DNA from: Marinobacter sp. S0848L | GTDB lineage: Bacteria > Pseudomonadota > Gammaproteobacteria > Pseudomonadales > Oleiphilaceae | NCBI RefSeq assembly: GCF_023016065.1 | Contig: NZ_JALKAQ010000007.1 | Location: 104,286-168,285 of the forward strand | Direction of reading: 5' to 3' | DNA length: 64,000 nt | Shown here: positions 22,616 through 29,564 of the stretch, one piece after another | How positions within the stretch are numbered: the first letter of the stretch is position 1 | Layout: each line of letters begins with the position of its first letter | Translations under genes and position numbers: made by a program | Notes under the pieces: generated by a model | Told to the model about the DNA's origin: nothing | Database searches by the model: none | Seen by the model: the letters and a program-made list of their open reading frames with translations, nothing else

Positions 22616-23596
22616 ATGACTGTTAAACGCCAGCTCAGCATGGTCCTGGATCTGAACAAATGCATTGGCTGCCACACCTGTTCCGCAGCTTGCAAACTCA
22701 TGTGGACCAACCGCAACGGCCGTGAGTTCATGTACTGGAACAACGTGGAATCCCAACCGGGTAAAGGCTATCCACGGGACTACGAAAACATGGGGGGCGG
22801 TTTTGATGCCGAGGGTGCCTTGCGCCTTGGCCGTCAGCCCAGCCAGGAAGATTACGGTATTCCGTGGGAATACAATTACGAAGACGCCCTGATGACCGGC
22901 ACCGACCCCTGGCTGCGCCCCAACGTAAAGCCCACCTGGGGTGCCAACTGGGACGAAGACGAAGGTGAGGGCGATTACCCCAACAGCTACTACTTCTACC
23001 TGCCGCGCCTGTGTAACCACTGCGCCAACCCGGCGTGCCTGGCGGCCTGTACCCGTAACGCCATCTACAAGCGCCAGGAAGACGGCATTGTACTGGTGGA
23101 TCAGGAGCGCTGCCGGGGCTATCGCTACTGCGTAAACGCCTGTCCGTACAAGAAAATCTACTTCAACGAGCAGATTTCCAAATCCGAGAAGTGCATTTTC
23201 TGCTACCCGCGCATTGAAAAAGGCCTGCCCACCGCCTGTGCCCAGCAGTGTGTGGGGCGGATTCGCTGGATAGGCTACCGCGACGACGAAGAAGGCCCGA
23301 TTCACAAGCTGGTGGAGAAGTACAAAGTGGCCTTGCCGCTGCACGCAGAATGGGGCACTCAGCCCAACGTATTCTATGTGCCGCCCCTGTCGCCACCCAA
23401 GTTCGGTGAAAATGGCGAACAACTGGCTGAATCCCGGATACCGCTTTCCTATCTGGAAAGCCTGTTTGGCCCCCGTACTGGCGAGGTTCTGGACACACTG
23501 CAAGCAGCCCGTCAGGCGAAAGCCCATGGTGAGGGCAGTGAGCTTATGGACATCCTGATTGGTTACAAACACGCTGAAATGTTCAAACTGAGCTGA
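22616..23596 (+). CDS. Type II molybdoenzyme iron-sulfur beta subunit
   Basis: This electron-transfer subunit has 326 residues and four Fe-S cluster sites. Cysteine groups are C16/19/22/26, C133/136/141/145, C166/172/176 and C193/196/208/212. In the third group the expected second cysteine is Y169 (CRGYRYC), the aromatic substitution that gives a [3Fe-4S] cluster in NarH- and DdhB-like subunits. There is no signal peptide, so it should be co-exported with the Tat-bearing alpha subunit. It starts 12 bases after the alpha stop and relays electrons between the molybdenum subunit and the haem subunit. Confidence 0.93.
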   Translation: MTVKRQLSMVLDLNKCIGCHTCSAACKLMWTNRNGREFMYWNNVESQPGKGYPRDYENMGGGFDAEGALRLGRQPSQEDYGIPWEYNYEDALMTGTDPWLRPNVKPTWGANWDEDEGEGDYPNSYYFYLPRLCNHCANPACLAACTRNAIYKRQEDGIVLVDQERCRGYRYCVNACPYKKIYFNEQISKSEKCIFCYPRIEKGLPTACAQQCVGRIRWIGYRDDEEGPIHKLVEKYKVALPLHAEWGTQPNVFYVPPLSPPKFGENGEQLAESRIPLSYLESLFGPRTGEVLDTLQAARQAKAHGEGSELMDILIGYKHAEMFKLS

Positions 23597-23612
23597 GGCC
23601 GGGAGAAAGGAA

Positions 23613-24356
23613 ATGACGCAATTAGCAGCGCCAGCGGCCCGGCAGCATGAGTTTGAAACGGCTGAGGCTCGTGGAGCGGTTTATCGCCTTGCGGCTGTGG
23701 CACTGGGTTACCCCATGGAAGAAACCTGGGAAGCATTGGCCGATGGGCGCCTGCAAGGGGCGCTCAGCGAGGCCTGGCAATCACTGGGAGGAGACTCCTG
23801 GCCACAGTTTGATGCAAGCCCCGATGCAGAGGCCCTGCAAGTGGGCTACATGGCCACGTTTGTTCATGGCAAACGGGGCAAACCCCGGGTGCCCTTGGTG
23901 GCCAGTGCCTACAACAGCTTGGTTGGGGGGCTAACTCCCGGTGCCTATCTGTTGAATGTTCAGGCGTTCTATACACACTTCGGGCTGACCGCCGCTGTGG
24001 ACGATGAAGGCCACAAAGATCAGCCTGATCACTTATTAGCGATGCTGGAGTTTTGTGCATTGCTTTGCCATCTCGAGGCGAATGCCCTGGAAAACCAGTG
24101 GGATGCATCGCCTTACCGGCGAGCCCAAAGGGATTTTCTGGTTCGTTATCTCAGGCCGCTTTTGCAAGCCATCCGCGCCAAATACGCTCAGGAAGATCAG
24201 CACGGTCTGGATGCCAATCTGGCACATCTCGTGAACGTGCTCCCGGACTGGACTCTGGCTCAACAGCGGGCATTGGAGCATCAGGTAGGGCCATGTCCTG
24301 AAGAGGGTGCACGAAAGATCGGTACCGAAGCCGGCAGCCAAACCATGTGGGATTGA
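23613..24356 (+). CDS. TorD-family chaperone of the type II molybdoenzyme (delta)
   Basis: This 247-residue, all-helical-looking cytoplasmic protein sits at the delta position of the operon. It contains the TorD/NarJ-like pattern EARGAVYRLAAVALGYPMEE and, further on, YNSLVGG followed by DHLLAMLEFCALLCHLEA. Proteins of this family hold the alpha subunit until the molybdenum cofactor is inserted and proofread Tat export. It is not expected to be part of the mature enzyme. It begins 16 bases after the beta stop with a GAGAAAGGAA ribosome site. Confidence 0.85.
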   Translation: MTQLAAPAARQHEFETAEARGAVYRLAAVALGYPMEETWEALADGRLQGALSEAWQSLGGDSWPQFDASPDAEALQVGYMATFVHGKRGKPRVPLVASAYNSLVGGLTPGAYLLNVQAFYTHFGLTAAVDDEGHKDQPDHLLAMLEFCALLCHLEANALENQWDASPYRRAQRDFLVRYLRPLLQAIRAKYAQEDQHGLDANLAHLVNVLPDWTLAQQRALEHQVGPCPEEGARKIGTEAGSQTMWD

Positions 24357-24386
24357 CCCCAACCGATTAGCATGAGGAACCACGCC

Positions 24387-25211
24387 ATGACATCGAAACC
24401 TATTGCAAATGGCCCTTTGGTAAATCGCATCAGCCGGTTTAAGGGGTTGATCACCTTGGTGGCTTGTATGGCGGCGAGCCCCTACGCATTGGCGGATCAC
24501 AGCGACAGAAACCCGAACGTGAGTGAAGTAAAAGCCTGGGATACAGTGAAAGTCTCGCGTATTCCTGATGGCATTTATTTGCGAACCGAAAACGATCCGG
24601 ATGATCTGATTTGGGATCGTTTGCCAAAGTACCGAACCAATTTGTTACCAGCTCCGCCGGTTCATCAGTCTGTTGGTTTGCGATTTGAAGAAGGCTCAAC
24701 CCGGGGCAAGCATGTTTATTTTCAGGTGGCCCGTTCCGATGAGCGGCTCTACCTACGCATGCACTGGAAAGACCCCACTGAAGACCGTGCGACCACTGTG
24801 GATAAATTCGGTGATGGCGTGGCGGTGCAGTTCGCACTAAACGATGCAGATACCTCGTACATGATGGGGTCTGGTCATGAGAACCCGGTGAACATCTGGT
24901 ATTGGCGCGCCGGCGCACCCGCGGTTGAGAATCTTGCTGCTGGGGGGTATGGCAGCACCACCCGTTTGCCGAAACAGAGTGTGCATGGTGGCAGTGCCTA
25001 CTTTACCAGCGACGTTCCAGAGAAAAGGGAATGGCAGGTGGTGATGTCGCGGCCCTTCGAGTCGGATGGTGAACACGAAGTGAATTTTGATCGTGAAACA
25101 GTGCCGATGGGATTTGCCATATGGCAAGGTAGTGACAATGAGCGCGATGGTAACAAGCGTGTCACCCATACCTGGATACTTCTGGACACCCGCCTGGACA
25201 ACGATAACTAA
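24387..25211 (+). CDS. Type II molybdoenzyme haem-binding gamma subunit
   Basis: This 274-residue secreted protein resembles the gamma subunits of ethylbenzene and dimethylsulfide dehydrogenases, which bind one b-type haem through methionine and lysine. It has a Sec-type signal (LITLVACMAASPYALA, then ADHSD). Its beta-rich body includes LYLRMHWKDPTED, DGVAVQFAL and WYWRAGAP, typical of the family; YMMGSGHENPVNIW is a possible haem-ligand region. No CxxCH is present. ATG 24387 is preferred because GAGGAA lies 7 bases upstream. It should pass electrons to or from a soluble carrier such as the divergent cytochrome c. Confidence 0.85.
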   Translation: MTSKPIANGPLVNRISRFKGLITLVACMAASPYALADHSDRNPNVSEVKAWDTVKVSRIPDGIYLRTENDPDDLIWDRLPKYRTNLLPAPPVHQSVGLRFEEGSTRGKHVYFQVARSDERLYLRMHWKDPTEDRATTVDKFGDGVAVQFALNDADTSYMMGSGHENPVNIWYWRAGAPAVENLAAGGYGSTTRLPKQSVHGGSAYFTSDVPEKREWQVVMSRPFESDGEHEVNFDRETVPMGFAIWQGSDNERDGNKRVTHTWILLDTRLDNDN

Positions 25212-25221
25212 GGAGCCCTTG

Positions 25222-26322
25222 ATGTCGGTTTCCCACTTTCCCGGTCGTGACCCGCTGGCCCTTGCGCCGGAGGACTGTGGCCGAGGGCATGCTTGCCAGT
25301 TCTGCCCTGAGGAAGAGCAGTGCCAGCTGGAGAAAGGCCACCATGAAAAACGGCTGATTGAAACCCGGCTGGCACAGATTGGCCAGATCATCATGGTGAT
25401 GGCCAACAAGGGCGGCGTGGGTAAAAGTACGGTGTCGGCTAACGTAGCGGCCGGGCTGGCGGCTCAGGGCTACCGGGTCGGGGTGGCAGACGCCGACATC
25501 CACGGCCCCAACCAGAGCCGGTTTTTCGGGTTTGTGGGTGAGCGAGTGCGTTTGAGCAAAAAAGGTCTGCCACCCAAAAACTTCGAGTACCCCGGATTGC
25601 AGTATTCGCTGAAAGTAGGCTCTCTTGCCTTCATGATGGAGCGGGACGACACGCCTATCGTATGGCGGGATGCCTACAAGCATGACTTCATGCACCACCT
25701 GATTGGGTCCTTTGATTGGGGCCCGCTGGATTTTCTGGTGATCGACATGCCACCGGGAACCGGCAACGAACTGATTACCCTTTCGGATATGCTGGAAGGC
25801 CATGATGTGGCAGCGTTGCTGGCCACCACGCCCCAGGAAGTGGCACTGATGGACAGCCTCAAGGCGGTGCGGTTCTGTCAGGAGCGGGGGCTTCCCCTGC
25901 TGGGTGTGGTGGAGAATATGGCGGGTGTCAGCTGCCCCCACTGCAGCGGCCACTTTCACGTTTTTCCTCGAAGTCATCTTGCGGAAGCTCTGGCGTCTGC
26001 CGATGTGACATCCCTGGCGCAAATTCCCCTGTCGCTGGCGTTGTCCAGCGGTTCCGATACCGGCGTTCCAATCGTCGTCTCGGACCCGGAAGGCCCTGAA
26101 GCACAGGCGTTTGCTCCCGTTGTCACAGCCTGTGTGGCGCATGCTCAGGCAGGTTTTGCGGAAGCGGCCAAACACTCCCTGCATGGACTTGCACAGGCTG
26201 GCCTGGAAAGTGACGAGCTGGAGCAGGCACTGGAATCCGTGCCTGAGGAACAAAGAGACACGCTACGCCAACAGCTTGCATCCTTGCTGGGGAGCTCTAA
26301 CGATCCTTCACCGCAGAATTGA
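25222..26322 (+). CDS. Mrp/Nbp35-like P-loop ATPase with N-terminal cysteine cluster
   Basis: This 366-residue deviant-Walker ATPase belongs to the Mrp/Nbp35/ApbC Fe-S carrier family. Walker A is NKGGVGKST at 62-70, a DADIHGPNQSR segment follows near 90, and VIDMPPGTG lies near 173. The C-terminal CPHC (C238, C241) is the bridging-cluster motif of Fe-S scaffold members. The N-terminus is unusual for bacterial Mrp: C19-x5-C25-x2-C28-x5-C34, closely resembling the N-terminal cluster motif of eukaryotic Nbp35. The start at 25222 has AAGGAG and lies 10 bases after the gamma stop, so it belongs to the operon. A dedicated role in supplying clusters to the alpha and beta subunits is an inference. 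The last 80 residues are helical and not recognised. Confidence 0.85.
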   Translation: MSVSHFPGRDPLALAPEDCGRGHACQFCPEEEQCQLEKGHHEKRLIETRLAQIGQIIMVMANKGGVGKSTVSANVAAGLAAQGYRVGVADADIHGPNQSRFFGFVGERVRLSKKGLPPKNFEYPGLQYSLKVGSLAFMMERDDTPIVWRDAYKHDFMHHLIGSFDWGPLDFLVIDMPPGTGNELITLSDMLEGHDVAALLATTPQEVALMDSLKAVRFCQERGLPLLGVVENMAGVSCPHCSGHFHVFPRSHLAEALASADVTSLAQIPLSLALSSGSDTGVPIVVSDPEGPEAQAFAPVVTACVAHAQAGFAEAAKHSLHGLAQAGLESDELEQALESVPEEQRDTLRQQLASLLGSSNDPSPQN

Positions 26323-26386
26323 ATACCAGATTTTTGTTGCGACAGGCCCATGGCCGGGCAGAAGCCTTTAAATTGAGAGTATTACC

Positions 26387-28252
26387 ATGACAGACACTCG
26401 CGCGCCTGAACGCCGACGTTTTTTCCGCCAGCTGTTAGGAACAGACAACTCTGCAGCGCCCGGCCGCGCACCCTGGCGCCGGGTGCCGGAAGTGGGTGCC
26501 GGTGATGGCGATGTGCTCTGGTCGGGCTGGACAGGCAAAGGCGAACTGTTTGTTGTGGGTGATGAAGGCATGGTGTTGCGCTATACCGGTAAAGCCGAAG
26601 CAGGAGAAGCGCAATGGCAACAGATGACACTGCCCACACGGTTGCCCTTACATGGCATTTGGGGCACAGCCGCAAACAATCTCTTTGCCGTGGGCTGGAT
26701 GGGTGCCCTGCTTCACTACGATGGCGATAAATGGCAGTTATTGCGGGGCGGTGTGATTGATGAAACAAACGGGCGTTTTGCCGCCTGTGAGGAAAATACA
26801 CCCTTGTTTGCCATTGATGGTAACGAACAGGGGCAAGCCTGGGCGGTAGGCGATGATGGCATGGTGCTGCACTTTGACGGAGCCAAGTGGCAGCGGGAGC
26901 AAAGCCCCACCCAGGTCAATCTGAGAGCGGTTGCCTGCGCACCAGACAACACCGTATATGCAGCTGGTGCCGAAGGCACAGTGTTGCGCCGGGACAGCAA
27001 CGGCCTGTGGAAAAAACTCGATTGCCCATTGGGCTCCGGGTTTCATGCTTTGCTGGTGATGGACGATGGCAGCTTGCTGTTGGGCGGTGGCCGTTATTTC
27101 GTCGATCAGGGCGGTTTCCGGGGCGAGCTGGTGCGCTACCAGAACGGCCAGTTCCAGGCCCTGAAGTTTGACGAACCCATGCCGCGCCTGAGATCACTGA
27201 AAGCCTACAAAGGCGGCGTACTGATTGTTGGCGATCAGGGTCATTTGTACTACTTCAAGGATTTGCGGCTCGACAAACTGGAGAGCAACAGCCATCACGA
27301 CCTGATGGACATTATAGTACTGTCTACCGGTGAAGCGCTGGCGGTGGGCGATTTTGCGACCATCATGACCGCCGCAGAAGATTTCACCCAGGCTCTGGCG
27401 CCGCCACCTGAAGCTGCAGCCGCCAGCCCCTGGGAAGCCATGGATGTACCCACCAAAAACCAGCTTTGGGGCTTCACCGAAGGTTTGGATGGCACCTGCT
27501 ACGCATGCGGCGAGGCTGGTACGGTAATGCGCTTGCAGGGTGATCACTGGGAGCTTCTGCCACCGCCCAGTGATCTAACGGTGCACTGCCTGTGGGATAC
27601 CGGGGCCGGGCTTTTTGCCGCTGGCCAGGAAGGCCGCATATTCCGTTTCGACGGTCAGCAATGGTCACTGCATTACGACTTGAACCTTGATCTTACCATC
27701 ATGGACATGTGGGGCAGCAGCCCCGAATCCCTGTACGCCGTAGGCGATGAAGGCCTGATTCTGCATTTTGACGGTTTGCGCTGGCAGCGCATGCCCAGTG
27801 GCACCCAGTCAGCTCTCTACAGTCTCTGGGCCATGGATGACGAACACATGCTGGCCCCCGGCGATTTCGGGTTGGTGTTGAGATACAACGGCAAAGAGTG
27901 GAGTGAATTCAACGTGGGCACCGAGAATTTCCTTTATGGAATCTGGGGCAACAGCTTGAGCAATATCTACGCCGTTGGGCTCTCAGGTACATTGGCACAT
28001 TTCAATGGCCAGCGCTGGCAGCAAATGGCGACCCGCCTGCGGGAAGATATTCTGTCGGTATCCGGCTCCGAGGCCGCAGGCGCCTTTGCGGTAGGTACCC
28101 GAGGCTGTGTTCTGCGCCTCGAAGCGGGCCAATGGCTAACGGAACCCAGTGGCAGTGATGCCGGTTTGAGGGTGGTGTGTGCTACCCGAAGGGGTGTGGT
28201 TTATGCGGTAGGCGATCGGGGAACGGTGCTGCGGCGCCAAGGCCTCGTCTAA
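26387..28252 (+). CDS. Tandem beta-propeller repeat protein of the molybdoenzyme operon
   Basis: This is a 621-residue protein of unknown function built from about 13 imperfect repeats of 40-45 residues. The repeat core is a small residue run, then AVGDxG, then a hydrophobic pair, then HFDGxxW (for example VGDDGMVLHFDGAKWQ and VGDEGLILHFDGLRWQ). A Pro/Ala-rich linker (LAPPPEAAAASPW) near residue 335 splits the repeats into two sets, suggesting two adjacent six- or seven-bladed propellers. The N-terminus has RRRFFRQLLG, like a Tat recognition segment, but no hydrophobic stretch follows, so it is probably cytoplasmic. It follows the Mrp-like gene by 64 bases and ends the operon. Binding or maturation of the enzyme is conceivable but not shown. 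Confidence 0.75.
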   Translation: MTDTRAPERRRFFRQLLGTDNSAAPGRAPWRRVPEVGAGDGDVLWSGWTGKGELFVVGDEGMVLRYTGKAEAGEAQWQQMTLPTRLPLHGIWGTAANNLFAVGWMGALLHYDGDKWQLLRGGVIDETNGRFAACEENTPLFAIDGNEQGQAWAVGDDGMVLHFDGAKWQREQSPTQVNLRAVACAPDNTVYAAGAEGTVLRRDSNGLWKKLDCPLGSGFHALLVMDDGSLLLGGGRYFVDQGGFRGELVRYQNGQFQALKFDEPMPRLRSLKAYKGGVLIVGDQGHLYYFKDLRLDKLESNSHHDLMDIIVLSTGEALAVGDFATIMTAAEDFTQALAPPPEAAAASPWEAMDVPTKNQLWGFTEGLDGTCYACGEAGTVMRLQGDHWELLPPPSDLTVHCLWDTGAGLFAAGQEGRIFRFDGQQWSLHYDLNLDLTIMDMWGSSPESLYAVGDEGLILHFDGLRWQRMPSGTQSALYSLWAMDDEHMLAPGDFGLVLRYNGKEWSEFNVGTENFLYGIWGNSLSNIYAVGLSGTLAHFNGQRWQQMATRLREDILSVSGSEAAGAFAVGTRGCVLRLEAGQWLTEPSGSDAGLRVVCATRRGVVYAVGDRGTVLRRQGLV

Positions 28253-28295
28253 AGGCTTTCCTTGTTAATCCAGAACGTTAATAGCCTCCCATTAA

Positions 28296-28319
28296 GCTAC
28301 CGGTAATTGTACCGGTAGC
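28296..28319. terminator. Inverted repeat between propeller gene and ectD-like gene
   Basis: GCTACCGGTA / TACCGGTAGC is a perfect 10-bp stem with a 4-base loop, placed between convergent genes. A T-run begins about 10 bases further on the plus strand. Confidence 0.6.
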
Positions 28320-28388
28320 CGTTCGTTCATTTTTGAATATTACCCGCCTGCTCGCTTGTTAACCGCAATGAAGCCTTGCTACCGCCGT

Positions 28389-29324
28389 TCAGCCGCTTTG
28401 CCGCCAGCCGTCGTTCTGAACCGGTGTCAGAGCGCTGGTATTGCTGCGGTTGCCCAGAAAATCCGGACGTTGCTTATTACCACAGAAGGGTTCGGTAAGC
28501 TGGTTTTCAGTACTGTTGTATACAAAAAACAGGTTACTGCGTGGCCAGGGCGACAGGTTGGCATTGGAGGCATGTAAGGTGTTGCATTCGAATATAATCA
28601 AAGAGCCGGCTGGCCCTGTGGGCGCTTTGATGCCGTGTTTGTTCGCCATCTCTTTAATATCCTGCTCACTGGGCACTCCCAGGTCCTGTTTCTTCAACGA
28701 AGACCGGTAATTGTCTTCCGGTGTGCGCCCGACGCACGGGATGAACGTTTTGTGGGAGCCCGGAATCAGCATTAAAGGGCCGTTGAACGGGTTGTTATCG
28801 GTCAACGTGATCGAAAAACTGACCGCCCGCATTCTCGGCATACCATCCTCTGCGTGCCAGGTTTCAAAATCGGAATGCCAGTCAAAGCCCTTGCCATGGA
28901 AAGCAGGTTTGAAATTGATCCGGGACTGGTGAATATAGGCATCACTGCCCAATATCTGCTTTACCATATCCAGGATTCGCGGGTCCCGGGTGAGTCGGTC
29001 AAAGCGCTGTGACAGCCGGTGTATGCCGAAAACGGATCGTATTTCCTGCTTTCCGGGCTCGGTAATTGTCCCTTCAGCACGCAGGATACGGTCGTCGTTC
29101 TCGTACGCTGCAAGATCTTCCTGAAACCGCCGGACGGTTTCGTGGTCGAGAAACTGATTGAATACCAGAAATCCGTCCCGTTCATACCTGGCCAACTCGG
29201 CCTCACTCAAAGGGCCGTTTGTTCGGTTTTCCCCGCGGCTGTGGATAACTGGGTCTAACCGGTCTATCGGAGCCATTGGGGTTTCGAGACGCGTGGGATA
29301 AAAGTCGTCAGTACGAGTGTCCAT
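28389..29324 (-). CDS. ectD: Ectoine hydroxylase (EctD-type Fe(II)/2-oxoglutarate dioxygenase)
   Basis: This 311-residue member of the phytanoyl-CoA dioxygenase superfamily has the EctD signature WHSDFETWHAEDGMPRMRA. Iron ligands are H150, D152 and H251, and the osmolyte/2-oxoglutarate region NGPLMLIPGSHKTF is also present. The enzyme converts ectoine to 5-hydroxyectoine, a compatible solute for salt and heat stress. An excellent AAGGAGG ribosome site supports ATG 29324. No ectABC genes are present in the window, so it is either separated from ectoine synthesis or acts on imported ectoine. EctD-like paralogues with other substrates exist, so the specific activity is probable, not certain. Confidence 0.82.
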   Translation of the reverse strand: MDTRTDDFYPTRLETPMAPIDRLDPVIHSRGENRTNGPLSEAELARYERDGFLVFNQFLDHETVRRFQEDLAAYENDDRILRAEGTITEPGKQEIRSVFGIHRLSQRFDRLTRDPRILDMVKQILGSDAYIHQSRINFKPAFHGKGFDWHSDFETWHAEDGMPRMRAVSFSITLTDNNPFNGPLMLIPGSHKTFIPCVGRTPEDNYRSSLKKQDLGVPSEQDIKEMANKHGIKAPTGPAGSLIIFECNTLHASNANLSPWPRSNLFFVYNSTENQLTEPFCGNKQRPDFLGNRSNTSALTPVQNDGWRQSG

Positions 29325-29564
29325 GTTCGAACCTCCTTCTTTTAAACATCACGATGATGGTGTGCTTTTACTTACAGGTAAGCGAGCAGGTTAGGGAAAC
29401 TCTTAAATTCCTTAGTGAGTTAACGGTAATTGGGCGTACTCGAAAAGGAATGTAAGGACCGATAGAGGAATTTCAAGCCCGACAGAAATTAAGTTATTGC
29501 AATTATCAAATGCAAAATATTATCATTTGCCGCCGATATTTGTTGTCAACTTAAGGAGTGGCTC

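Noticed and set aside
22460..23572. 370-residue antisense open frame over the molybdoenzyme beta gene
   Set aside because: It is a shadow of a gene with clear Fe-S motifs; the translation shows no family features.
29499..29530. Fur-box-like AT-rich sequence upstream of the TonB receptor gene
   Set aside because: ATTATCA/GATAAT elements are present, but the 19-bp palindrome is too degenerate to call as a site by eye; a weight-matrix scan with Fur sites would decide.
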